Position numbers and translations under genes: made by a program
Notes under the pieces: model-generated
What the model was told of the DNA's origin: nothing
The model's input: the letters and a program-made list of their open reading frames with translations, nothing else
Database searches by the model: none
From: an uncultured Parabacteroides sp.
GTDB taxonomy: Bacteria; Bacteroidota; Bacteroidia; Bacteroidales; Tannerellaceae
Length of the DNA: 64,000 nt
Direction of reading: 5' to 3'
Assembly (NCBI GenBank): GCA_900541965.1
Contig: UQLN01000020.1
Span: 7,892 to 71,891 of the forward strand
Shown: one piece after another, positions 34,454 to 42,178 of the stretch
How positions within the stretch are numbered: the first letter of the stretch is position 1
Layout: every line of letters begins with the position of its first letter

Positions 34454-36868
34454 ATGAAAACGCACCTTTTCTTGTTGTTATTTTTCTGTTGCAGCCTGTC
34501 TCTGTCCTCGCAGATACGTTTGGAGGGATATAAACAGGCGGACATCAATCCTGATTTATTTGCCGGGCGCTGGAGCGCACGGTGGATATCCGTACCGGAC
34601 GAACCGGCCAATACGTATGGGGTCTACCATATGCGTAAAACATTTGAACTGTCTGAAATCCCGTCTCGTTTTATTGTCCATGTTACGGCGGACAACCGCT
34701 ACAAACTGTACCTGAACGGTAAATTTGTGTCGTTGGGACCCTCCCGCGGCGATATTTACAACTGGAATTATGAAACGGTAGATTTGGCGCCTTATCTGCA
34801 AAAAGGAAAGAATGTGCTTGCTGCTGTGGTTTGGAATTATGCGGAACAGAAGCCGGTGGCACAGATAAGTTATAACCAGACCGGATTTTTATTGCAGGGA
34901 AATACCGGTACAGAAGCAATCGTGAATACCGGAGATTCATGGCTTTGTGTGAAAAATAAAGCCTATTCCCCATGGCATAAACCCGTTTACGGCTATTTTG
35001 TGGTTGGCCCGGGCGAATTGGTTTCGGCTGCCAACTATCCGTGGGGATGGGAACAGCCCGGCTATGATGACAGCGGTTGGGCGAAAGCGCGTGCTGGCAT
35101 GGAAGGTGCAGCAAAGGGGGCACGAGATTATCCCGGAAGGCTGCTTGTTCCTTCTCCTATTCCTCCGATGGAATACAAGCAGGAGCGGCTTGCCTCTGTC
35201 CGTTTGGCAGAAGGGGTTAAATGCCCTGCCGCTTTTTTAAAAGAGAAAACTACTTTTACTATTCCGGCGAATACCAAGGTCCATCTTTTATTGGACAATG
35301 AGAAATTGACTACCGGCTATCTTTCTTTACTATTCAGTAAGGGACGGGATGCCGAAATTTCAGTGGGGTATGCCGAAGCACTGTATGAAGATAAAGTGAG
35401 CGGTACGACAAAATCTTATTCTCTTCCCGTAAAAGGAAACAGGAATGATATAAAAGGGAAACGTTTTGTGGGGTATGAAGACAAAGTGATAGCCGACGGA
35501 GGGAGCGGGCGTAGTTTTACATCCCTCTGGTGGCGTACCTGGCGGTATTTGGATGTGAATATCACCACATCCTCGGAACCCTTGGTTTTGGAAGATATAT
35601 ACGGGATATTTTCCGCCTATCCGTTTCAGAAAGAGATTAGTTTCTCGGCTCCCGGACATAGTGATTTGAACGAGATGCTGGAAATAGGCTGGCGTACGGC
35701 ACGCCTCTGTGCGAACGAGACCTATATGGATTGCCCGTATTACGAACAATTGCAATATTTTGGGGATACCCGTATCCAGGCAATGATTAGCTTGTATAAT
35801 ACGCGGGATGCCCATATGGTGAAAAATGCCATCGAACAGGGACGGCAATCGATTGTTGCAGACGGAATTACGATGAGCCGTTATCCTTCTTCCGTCCACC
35901 AGTTTATTTCTTCTTTTTCCCTTTGGTGGATTTGTATGGGGCACGACTATTGGATGTACAGGGGAGACGAAGCGTATATGAAGTCTTTATTGCCGGCCTA
36001 CCGGAATATTCTTGCCTGGTATGAACAATGGCTGAAACCGGACCATAGCCTCGGATATGTTCCTCACTGGTTCTTTGCCGACTGGGCTGCCGGATTCCCG
36101 AATGGCGAACCGGTTCGCGAAGAGAATGGCAATTCCGCTTTCCAGGACCTGATGTATATCCTTACTCTGGAAGCGGCGGCCGAAATGGAGCAGGCTTTCG
36201 GTATGCTGACGATGGGAGTGCATTATCAAAAAGTAGCAACCTCCATACGCAATACGATAAAAGCAAAGTATTGGGACGCTGCACGCGGCCTGTTTGCCGA
36301 TACATACGACCATCGCAGTTATTCCCAACATGTAAACTCGCTGGCTGTATTGGCAGGAATCGTAACGGGAAAAGAGGCTACAGAGGTGATGATGAAGACG
36401 TTGAGTGAAGAGGATTTGATACAGTCCACTATCTATTTCCGCTATTATGTACATCAGGCATTGGGAAAAGCAGGCATGGGAGATTTGCTGCTGGACAACC
36501 TGCAAATATGGCGGGACCAGATGGCTTTGGGACTGACCACCTGGGCTGAAATGCCGGAACCATCCCGTTCGGATTGCCATGCCTGGGGGGCAAGCCCGAA
36601 TATTGAATTTTTCCGTATTCTGTTGGGTATAGACAGCAAGGCTCCCGGCTTTAGGAAAGTACGGATTGCCCCGTCGTTGGGTGGATTGAAAGAGGTGTCC
36701 GGTACGATGCCGCATCCTGCCGGAACTATCTTTGCCGGTTATAAAGTAGACAAGAAGGGAAAACTTACGGCACGTCTGGTTTTGCCGGATGGTGTTACGG
36801 GAATATTTATCTGGAAAGGAGAACAATATGAGCTACATTCCGGCGAACAGGTCTTGTCTGTAAAGTAG
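34454..36868 (+). CDS. Exported alpha-L-rhamnosidase, GH78 family
   Basis: An 804-residue secreted or periplasmic glycoside hydrolase that removes terminal alpha-L-rhamnose. A signal peptide (MKTHLFLLLFFCCSLSLSSQ) precedes an N-terminal beta-sandwich with the DNRYKLYLNGKFVSLGPSRG motif typical of rhamnosidase N-domains. The catalytic alpha/alpha-barrel holds YMDCPYYEQLQYFGDTRIQA, the GH78 acid-motif region, followed by FSLWWICMGHDYWMYRGDEA and SDCHAWGASPNIEFFRILLG. A beta-sandwich closes the protein. An ATG nine bases upstream (34445) is an alternative start. Glycerate kinase follows 7 bp later in the same operon. Confidence 0.92.
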   Translation: MKTHLFLLLFFCCSLSLSSQIRLEGYKQADINPDLFAGRWSARWISVPDEPANTYGVYHMRKTFELSEIPSRFIVHVTADNRYKLYLNGKFVSLGPSRGDIYNWNYETVDLAPYLQKGKNVLAAVVWNYAEQKPVAQISYNQTGFLLQGNTGTEAIVNTGDSWLCVKNKAYSPWHKPVYGYFVVGPGELVSAANYPWGWEQPGYDDSGWAKARAGMEGAAKGARDYPGRLLVPSPIPPMEYKQERLASVRLAEGVKCPAAFLKEKTTFTIPANTKVHLLLDNEKLTTGYLSLLFSKGRDAEISVGYAEALYEDKVSGTTKSYSLPVKGNRNDIKGKRFVGYEDKVIADGGSGRSFTSLWWRTWRYLDVNITTSSEPLVLEDIYGIFSAYPFQKEISFSAPGHSDLNEMLEIGWRTARLCANETYMDCPYYEQLQYFGDTRIQAMISLYNTRDAHMVKNAIEQGRQSIVADGITMSRYPSSVHQFISSFSLWWICMGHDYWMYRGDEAYMKSLLPAYRNILAWYEQWLKPDHSLGYVPHWFFADWAAGFPNGEPVREENGNSAFQDLMYILTLEAAAEMEQAFGMLTMGVHYQKVATSIRNTIKAKYWDAARGLFADTYDHRSYSQHVNSLAVLAGIVTGKEATEVMMKTLSEEDLIQSTIYFRYYVHQALGKAGMGDLLLDNLQIWRDQMALGLTTWAEMPEPSRSDCHAWGASPNIEFFRILLGIDSKAPGFRKVRIAPSLGGLKEVSGTMPHPAGTIFAGYKVDKKGKLTARLVLPDGVTGIFIWKGEQYELHSGEQVLSVK

Positions 36869-36875
36869 TGTCTAT

Positions 36876-38024
36876 ATGAAGAAAGTCGTTATCGCCATAG
36901 ATTCTTTTAAAGGTTGCCTGGCCTCTGTAGAAGTGGGACAGGCAGCAACCGAAGGCGTGAAAGCTGTTTTTCCTGACTGCGAAATTTGTATGCTTCCTGT
37001 TGCCGATGGTGGCGAAGGGATGTTGGATGTTCTGGTTACAGCAACGAAAGGGCACTATGTCTCCATTCAGGCACATGGCCCTTTGATGGAGTTGCGTGAA
37101 GCCCGCTACGGCATTTCCGGTGATGGTAAGACTGCTTTGATAGAAATGGCGGCAATCAGTGGCCTGCCGCTTGTACCGCCGGACAAACGAAACCCGATGC
37201 TGACCACAACTTTTGGAACGGGCGAATTGATTAAAGATGCTTTGGAACGCGGATGCCGTGAATTTGTAATAGGTATCGGAGGAAGTGCTACCAATGATGC
37301 CGGTCTGGGGATGCTTCAGGCTTTAGGATTCCGTTTTCTGGATACAGCCGGACAGGAATTGGGACTTGGCGGCAGGATGATGGCGGAAGTTGCTTCCATC
37401 GATATGGAATCTATACATCCGGCATTGAAGGAGTCTCAATTTACTGTGGCATGTGATGTGCGTAACCCCTTTTACGGGCCGGAAGGAGCCGCCTGTATTT
37501 TTGCTCCTCAGAAAGGAGCAACGCCAGAGATGGTGAAAGAACTGGATGTCGCTATGCGTACGTTATCTAGAGTGATAGAGCAGCATACAGGGAAAGATAT
37601 ATCCGGTTATCCCGGTTCCGGAGCTGCCGGAGGTATGGGAGGGGGATTGCTCGCTTTTCTACATGCGGCATTGAAACCGGGAATACGTCTTTTATTGGAT
37701 ACGCTTGCCTTTTCAGATAAGATAAAAGGTGCCGACCTGATTATTACCGGTGAGGGGAGAGCTGACCCCCAGACAGCAATGGGTAAAGTCCCGTCCGGTA
37801 TTTTGGAAGAAGCAACAGAGCAAGGTATTCCTGTCGTGTTATTGGCTGGCAGTATAGAGGATGCCGGTGCGCTGAATAAGGCAGGCTTTTCCGGAGTGTT
37901 CTCTATTACTCCAGGGCCTGTGTCTTTGGAAAAGGCCATGGAACCGGCTTTTGCGTATGAGAATGTAAAACAACTCGTAACCCAACTTTGCCTTTTTAGA
38001 AAAGCAATGGGAACAGACAGATAG
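36876..38024 (+). CDS. Glycerate 2-kinase (GlxK/GarK family)
   Basis: A 382-residue cytoplasmic kinase that converts glycerate to phosphoglycerate with ATP. Family features: KVVIAIDSFKGCLASVEVGQ at the N-terminus, LPVADGGEGMLDVL, the glycine-rich FVIGIGGSATNDAGLGMLQA, CDVRNPFYGPEGAACIFAPQ, and ITGEGRADPQTAMGKVPSGI. Length is normal and no residue appears missing. It follows the rhamnosidase by 7 bp, so glycerate use may be tied to the sugars released; the biochemical link is inference. Its stop codon is immediately followed by the acetyltransferase remnant, with no intergenic spacer. Confidence 0.95.
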   Translation: MKKVVIAIDSFKGCLASVEVGQAATEGVKAVFPDCEICMLPVADGGEGMLDVLVTATKGHYVSIQAHGPLMELREARYGISGDGKTALIEMAAISGLPLVPPDKRNPMLTTTFGTGELIKDALERGCREFVIGIGGSATNDAGLGMLQALGFRFLDTAGQELGLGGRMMAEVASIDMESIHPALKESQFTVACDVRNPFYGPEGAACIFAPQKGATPEMVKELDVAMRTLSRVIEQHTGKDISGYPGSGAAGGMGGGLLAFLHAALKPGIRLLLDTLAFSDKIKGADLIITGEGRADPQTAMGKVPSGILEEATEQGIPVVLLAGSIEDAGALNKAGFSGVFSITPGPVSLEKAMEPAFAYENVKQLVTQLCLFRKAMGTDR

Positions 38025-38182
38025 GTGCGCAGGTTTGTGTCATGCCTGGGGTAACCATTGGTGACAATACGGTTATTGGTGCGGGAAGTGTTGTGACAAA
38101 AGATATGCCCTCCAATGTCCTTGCTGTAGGAAATCCCTGCCGTGTGCTTAGGGAAATAATGGATGCGGACCGTAATAATTAA
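38021..38182 (+). pseudogene. 3' remnant of a hexapeptide-repeat sugar O-acetyltransferase
   Basis: Frame 38021-38182 encodes 53 residues with the classic left-handed beta-helix end of a maltose/galactoside O-acetyltransferase: CVMPGVTIGDNTVIGAGSVV, then TKDMPSNVLAVGNPCRVLRE and the stop. The N-terminal two thirds, including the active-site region, are missing. Upstream in this frame there are only seven unrelated codons before a stop at 37997, inside the glycerate kinase gene. The remnant thus begins exactly where the kinase ends, which points to a deletion junction at about 38020. It has no start of its own beyond an internal ATG and is presumably not functional. Confidence 0.85.
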
Positions 38183-38218
38183 ATAATTAGGATAAGCTTT
38201 AATAGCCGGTATGAAAAA

Positions 38219-38260
38219 GCCGGGTTGCACGACTCTGTTTTATAAGAGGGGCAACCCGGC
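38219..38260 (+). terminator. Strong hairpin terminator after the rhamnosidase-kinase operon
   Basis: Stem GCCGGGTTGC (38219-38228) facing GCAACCCGGC (38251-38260) with a 22-nt loop; the following T stretch is weak and interrupted. It sits between convergent units and could serve either. Confidence 0.65.
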
Positions 38261-38285
38261 TTCAATCAATCAGTAAGGTTTTTGT

Positions 38286-38657
38286 TTATAAATTAAGTAT
38301 ATCTGGAAAATTCTTTGAGTGTTTTTTGAGATTTGCCAACAGAGTTTTCTCTCTGTCGTCTATTTTACCATCTTTTTGTATATGTAGAAGTAACCATTTG
38401 GCTTCTTCTTCATCAATTTCTCCCGGAGATTTTTTATCATCCAGTATAAAATTGGTTATTGCGTTTACAAAAAAAGCATCCCAACTTAAATCATTGTCTT
38501 CTTTTATGACCTCATCATTCAGTTCGAAAAGAAATTCAGCTTCTTCCTTGTCTATAACTCCGTCTTCGTAAAGAAGTTCTTGTAGTAATTCAACTTCTTG
38601 TGCATCGATACGTCCATCCATAAGTATGGCTTGCTTGAGTTCTTTAAAATGTCTCAT
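38286..38657 (-). CDS. TerB-like acidic helical protein
   Basis: A 123-residue soluble acidic protein with three similar segments: ILMDGRIDAQEVELLQELL, LYEDGVIDKEEAEFLFEL and IQKDGKIDDREKTLLANL. Each pairs a DG-x-ID turn with a following helix, the pattern of TerB/DjlA-type tellurite-resistance domains and superficially of EF-hands. Its function is unknown; in the TerB family it is linked to stress responses and metal binding. It stands alone, 230 bp from the HU gene on the same strand. Confidence 0.75.
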   Translation of the reverse strand: MRHFKELKQAILMDGRIDAQEVELLQELLYEDGVIDKEEAEFLFELNDEVIKEDNDLSWDAFFVNAITNFILDDKKSPGEIDEEEAKWLLLHIQKDGKIDDREKTLLANLKKHSKNFPDILNL

Positions 38658-38887
38658 TTTCTAAGTTGTTTTAATAGTTAAAGAATAAGTGAGTGTATAA
38701 TTAGATATTGGAAGCAATGTATGTAAATAATTATATCTGGCATAAAAAGGATTCAAATATTAGTTTTTTTTTACTCAAAACATGATATTCTGACCATTTA
38801 TGAACTATTTTAAACGGGGTTATAGGGATTCTTAAAAGAGTAATCCTCTTGTTTAAAAATACAATTAATTAATATCCTGAAAAGATG

Positions 38888-39163
38888 TTATTTATTCAAT
38901 TCCTCTAATAGTTTTTTCCCTGGTTTGAACTTAATACTTGAACGAGGGGAAATAGTACAGGCTGTTCCTGTCTTTGGATTACGTCCGACCCGTTCGGTTT
39001 GTTTCCATACATGGAATGCTCCAAATCCCTTTAAGACAAGACGTTCATCTTCTTTAAATATTTCTATGATTTCATCATTGAGTATATCAATGAAGTCTAA
39101 TATCTCTTTATATGGTAAAGATGTTCGTTGAGATATTCGTTTTGCTAATCCTACTTTATTCAT
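38888..39163 (-). CDS. HU-family nucleoid DNA-binding protein
   Basis: A 91-residue HU/IHF-type protein that binds and bends DNA as a dimer. The helical N-terminus (MNKVGLAKRISQRTSLPYKE) is followed by the beta-arm region with VLKGFGAFHVWKQTERVGRN and PKTGTACTISPRSSIKFKPG, and the C-terminal helix KKLLEELNK. The DNA-intercalating proline is replaced in this arm (RNPKTG is kept). I find no consensus promoter between its start and the left inverted repeat at 39305, whereas flipping the 39305-39558 segment would aim a -7 element at this gene. Confidence 0.94.
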   Translation of the reverse strand: MNKVGLAKRISQRTSLPYKEILDFIDILNDEIIEIFKEDERLVLKGFGAFHVWKQTERVGRNPKTGTACTISPRSSIKFKPGKKLLEELNK

Positions 39164-39183
39164 ATTTACAGGTGTGATAGTTT

Positions 39184-39216
39184 AAGATTTATGAGATTTT
39201 GTATAATTAAATGAAT
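39184..39216. repeat. Left copy of an imperfect direct repeat around the invertible segment
   Basis: AAGATTTAT (39184-39192) and GTATAATTAAATGAAT (39201-39216) recur at 39613-39621 and 39641-39656 (one mismatch in the 16-mer). In the right copy the two blocks are pushed apart by about 12 bp holding CTTGTATCC. The pair flanks the inverted repeats. Confidence 0.6.
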
Positions 39217-39278
39217 AAGAACATTGCTTAGTTTTTAGTCTCGATTTATATAGATCAGTATCGTAAAATATAGCAATC

Positions 39279-39292
39279 TATATGGATACAAG
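39279..39292. repeat. Outer left inverted-repeat arm
   Basis: TATATGGATACAAG faces CTTGTATCCGTATA at 39632-39645 (13 of 14 positions complementary). It lies outside the perfect inner inverted repeat. Confidence 0.6.
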
Positions 39293-39304
39293 ATTTAACA
39301 AAAA

Positions 39305-39323
39305 CGTAGTTCTGCTTGAACTA
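39305..39323 (+). repeat. Left inverted repeat of a probable invertible promoter segment
   Basis: CGTAGTTCTGCTTGAACTA, perfectly inverted at 39540-39558. It contains the dyad AGTTC-N5-GAACT, the form reported for recombination sites of invertible promoters in Bacteroides fragilis. Confidence 0.85.
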
Positions 39324-39539
39324 CATATAATGAGACTTATATCTGTTGATTATTCATATATGAAAATACTCATTTATGCAAATCTTGCATGTAAAATAAT
39401 CTATAATATTGTCTATGGTTGTAATATATACGGTTAAGTAAACGATTGAAAGATAAAAAAAGTCAATATAAAAGAGAGGACTATACTTATCCTTTTGAAA
39501 TATATTATATCTTTGTGTAAAAATAAGAAAGTATGCTGT
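39324..39539. other. Probable invertible promoter segment
   Basis: 216 bp of AT-rich DNA bounded by the 19-bp perfect inverted repeat, without a gene. It contains one TAnnTTTG element, facing right (39508-39515), and none facing left. In the present state transcription would run toward the methyltransferase gene at 39835; after inversion the element would face the HU gene at about 180 bp. No recombinase gene is in the window, so one would have to act in trans. Confidence 0.75.
39508..39515 (+). promoter_or_regulatory. Promoter -7 element inside the invertible segment
   Basis: TATCTTTG, 25 bp from the right inverted repeat. A TTTG lies nearby (39494-39497) but its spacing is too short for a normal -33 box. 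Confidence 0.6.
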
Positions 39540-39558
39540 TAGTTCAAGCAGAACTACG
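39540..39558 (-). repeat. Right inverted repeat of the probable invertible segment
   Basis: TAGTTCAAGCAGAACTACG, the exact reverse complement of 39305-39323. As RNA it forms a 6-bp hairpin followed by GGTTTTTTT, so it may also act as a weak terminator in the present orientation. Confidence 0.85.
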
Positions 39559-39611
39559 GGTTTTTTTAGCTATTAAATGTAATCGGTACACTGCTTGCGG
39601 CGTATAATTTT

Positions 39612-39656
39612 CAAGATTTATAAAGTTTATACTTGTATCCGTATAATTAGATGAAT
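39612..39656. repeat. Right copy of the direct repeat and outer inverted arm
   Basis: Holds AAGATTTAT (39613-39621), CTTGTATCCGTATA (39632-39645) and GTATAATTAGATGAAT (39641-39656), matching the left-hand blocks in direct, inverted and direct orientation respectively. The rest of 39657-39834 is AT-rich with no recognisable element. Confidence 0.6.
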
Positions 39657-39834
39657 GTTAAACCGAAAAAAACAAATATTTCTATTTAAAAAACAACTTT
39701 ATTTGATTTTTATCTGTTGTGTTTTGTTTTACTGTTTTGTATATTCTCCGGGTGTATGTATTTAATTATTGGGGTATGTTTTGTTGTAATTCCATTTTTT
39801 GTTGTTCCTTTATAGTGTTAAAACAAGGTATGCA

Positions 39835-41019
39835 ATGAAGGAACTAACATCTGTACAGATAAATTTTATCAAAGAACACTTGGCGGACGACCTGACCCGT
39901 TTATTACTTTCAGCTTCTAAATATCCGGATTTGGATATTCCTTTTTTGGCTGACCAGATAGCTGCAAGGCGGCAGATTAAGGAGAAACTGCCTTCTTGGT
40001 ATGCTAATTTATCTCTGATATTTCCTTCCCGCATCTCTGCGGAACAATGTTCATCCGAACAGACGGCTGGTTATAAGCAGTCTTTGGTTGACGGGAAACA
40101 TACAATGTGTGATTTAACAGGAGGATTGGGGATAGACAGTTATTTTTTCTCATGCTGTGTAAAGCATCTTACTTATATAGAGCGGTTTCCTGCGTACTGT
40201 GAAGCAGCACGTCATAACTTCCGGATGCTGGGTGCAGATAATATCCATGTTATAAATGCAGACACAACGGAGTATGTGAATGAACTTCCGGTGGTGGATG
40301 TTTTTTATATAGACCCGGCCCGTCGTGGCGAGTGTAATAAGCGGGTATTTGCTCTGTCTGATTGTGAACCGGATTTGCCCGTATTGCTTCCTGTTCTTTT
40401 GCAACGTGCTCCGAGAGTAATCGCAAAATTGTCGCCTATGGCAGATATCCGGTTAACATTGGATTTGTTGCCGGGAACAGCTTCCATTCATGTTCTTTCT
40501 GTAAAAAATGAGTGTAAAGAGCTCTTATTTGTAATTGAACGGGGATATTCGGATGCTCCGGCTGTCCATTGTTTAAATTTTCTGGCAGATGGTTCTACTG
40601 ATACTTTCCGGTTTACGTTGGAAGAGGAACAGAATGCACCTTTGTTATTGTCCGGCAAAGTAGAGAGTTGGTTGTATGAACCCAACGCTTCCATACTTAA
40701 AGCCGGGGCATTCAAGCAAGTAGCGGTTGCTTTAAATGTAAAAAAATTACATGTAAGCAGCCATTTGTATACTTCAGAAGATAGAGTGTCCGGTTTTCCG
40801 GGACGTATATTCCAGATAGAGGATGTATTACCTTTTAATGGTAAGTTATGTAAAGGGTTATCAAAACAAATTCCTCGTGCAAATATAACAGTCCGGAATT
40901 TTCCTCTTACCGTTGAAGAATTGCGTAAGCGGACAAAAATATCCGATGGTGGTGATATTTATCTGTTTGCAACTACGCTTGCCGATGGAGAAAAAGTCTT
41001 GATAAAGTGCAGAAAATGA
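39835..41019 (+). CDS. Class I SAM-dependent methyltransferase with THUMP-like domain
   Basis: A 394-residue cytoplasmic protein. The start MKELTSVQINFIKEHLADDL at 39835 is preferred; a longer frame from 39799 adds 12 residues of no family character. The SAM-binding motif is CDLTGGLGIDSYFFS, and the signature VFYIDPARRG follows as in THUMP-like methyltransferases that act on RNA. The C-terminal THUMP-like region ends RANITVRNFPLTVEELRKRT and GDIYLFATTLADGEKVLIKC. Substrate unknown. Its leader of more than 270 bp begins at the right inverted repeat, so its transcription may depend on the orientation of the upstream segment. Confidence 0.88.
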   Translation: MKELTSVQINFIKEHLADDLTRLLLSASKYPDLDIPFLADQIAARRQIKEKLPSWYANLSLIFPSRISAEQCSSEQTAGYKQSLVDGKHTMCDLTGGLGIDSYFFSCCVKHLTYIERFPAYCEAARHNFRMLGADNIHVINADTTEYVNELPVVDVFYIDPARRGECNKRVFALSDCEPDLPVLLPVLLQRAPRVIAKLSPMADIRLTLDLLPGTASIHVLSVKNECKELLFVIERGYSDAPAVHCLNFLADGSTDTFRFTLEEEQNAPLLLSGKVESWLYEPNASILKAGAFKQVAVALNVKKLHVSSHLYTSEDRVSGFPGRIFQIEDVLPFNGKLCKGLSKQIPRANITVRNFPLTVEELRKRTKISDGGDIYLFATTLADGEKVLIKCRK

Positions 41020-41025
41020 TAATTA

Positions 41026-41877
41026 TCAGAGCGAATTATGCTTATGGACAGTTTCTGCCGAAGTCTTCTTTCTGAAAGGAGCATATGTATAATTGTCTGC
41101 AAATTGATGAGGCATCGGCTCATATGATTTAACAGCAATTTTATTTCCTTTTTTACTGAAAATCAAGCACTGGTCTTTTAACTTACGCTCTGCAAAATTG
41201 AATACCAGATTCGGGTCGAAATACTGCCCGTTTACCCGGACTTCCAGATGGACGTGTTCGGTAGTAGCTCTTCCGGTACGTCCGGTAAGTGCTATGGGTT
41301 GACCCGCTTTTACTCTTTCTCCTGGTTTTACAAGATTTTTGGAGTTGTGGCTGTAAAGTGTTTCCAATCCGTTGTAATGCCGGATTACCACTAAGTTTCC
41401 GTAGCCATAATAGCTTTTTGCCAAACGGACAATACCGTCAAAAGCGGCAAGCACTGTATCGTTTGCACATGTTTTTATGTCTATTCCCGTATGGTTCCTG
41501 CGGCGTCCTCCAAATGGGGAGATTACTTTTGCTCCCGGCAACGGGAATGCAAAATCTTCTTTCTGGATAGATGCTAAATCAATAATAAGCGATTTACTGT
41601 CTGCCATTAATACAGGGTCGGGAACCGCAACATCATTTTTTTCCCTTGGGGAAAAATTTTCATTGATGTTTTTACGTGGGGATACTACTTTATTCAGCTC
41701 GGGAGTTTCGGGAAGCAGGAAAGCTATATCTGTAGTAGGTAGAGGAATATCTGTGGTGATCGGTTGCAGGGATACCGGTTCCAATGTAGTATTGGATGAG
41801 GTCTTTAAAATGGTATGACATGCTCCCAAAGCAAACAATCCTAATAGAACTATCAGTGTATAGCGTGTTTTCTGCAT
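41026..41877 (-). CDS. M23-family (LytM) peptidase lipoprotein
   Basis: A 283-residue lipoprotein (lipobox ALGAC, Cys20) with a C-terminal LytM domain. Zinc-ligand motifs are visible: GGRRRNHTGIDIKT (HxxxD) and the C-terminal TEHVHLEVR (HxH). The domain starts with FPLPGAKVISPFG, the usual entry of M23 enzymes. It would cut peptide cross-links of peptidoglycan or activate amidases. The start at 41877 follows a -7 element at 41899-41906; an extension to 41901 would overlap that promoter. About 24 residues after the catalytic domain are basic. Confidence 0.92.
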   Translation of the reverse strand: MQKTRYTLIVLLGLFALGACHTILKTSSNTTLEPVSLQPITTDIPLPTTDIAFLLPETPELNKVVSPRKNINENFSPREKNDVAVPDPVLMADSKSLIIDLASIQKEDFAFPLPGAKVISPFGGRRRNHTGIDIKTCANDTVLAAFDGIVRLAKSYYGYGNLVVIRHYNGLETLYSHNSKNLVKPGERVKAGQPIALTGRTGRATTEHVHLEVRVNGQYFDPNLVFNFAERKLKDQCLIFSKKGNKIAVKSYEPMPHQFADNYTYAPFRKKTSAETVHKHNSL

Positions 41878-41898
41878 CGTGTAAAAATTTATGATTTG

Positions 41899-41906
41899 CA
41901 AAAATA
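41899..41906 (-). promoter_or_regulatory. Promoter -7 element for the M23 lipoprotein gene
   Basis: Minus-strand TATTTTTG, 22 bp before the start codon. Confidence 0.55.
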
Positions 41907-42018
41907 AGAAAAAGTGCAGAGAAATTCCACCTTATTAATCAGGACTTTACAAAACCTTCTGATTTGTTTGGATTTGTTTGGATTTTCTTTTCGTCCATCC
42001 GCGCAGATTGTTTCCATT

Positions 42019-42050
42019 ACCCGGAACATAGTTCAGGCTATGTTCCGGGT
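42019..42050. repeat. Perfect 13-bp inverted repeat (hairpin D1)
   Basis: ACCCGGAACATAG and CTATGTTCCGGGT separated by 6 nt. It lies in the 301-bp gap between uxuA and the M23 gene, downstream of uxuA. Confidence 0.85.
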
Positions 42051-42062
42051 AGTAAAACAGAA

Positions 42063-42092
42063 TTGCGCAGACTGTGTTCACAGTCTGCGCAA
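42063..42092. repeat. Perfect 14-bp inverted repeat (hairpin D2)
   Basis: TTGCGCAGACTGTG and CACAGTCTGCGCAA separated by 2 nt. Its centre is 43 bp from that of D1, and a related GCGCAGATTGT occurs at 42001. On the minus strand the next bases are TTCTGTTTT, so either hairpin might end uxuA transcription, but neither has a proper U tract. Confidence 0.85.
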
Positions 42093-42178
42093 CTAATTAT
42101 CACTGTATTTCTTATGTCTTTTTGGGCAAGACTCGAACTTACGGCTATTGGAATACCTTATATTATTTGTTGCCTGCT

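Noticed and set aside
38286..38657. EF-hand calcium-binding protein
   Set aside because: The DG-x-ID turns lack the full set of loop ligands; a TerB-like helical domain fits better.
41961..41990. Ten-bp tandem repeat GATTTGTTTG as a member of the array class
   Set aside because: Only two full copies, a different period and no dyad; simple slippage is enough to explain it.
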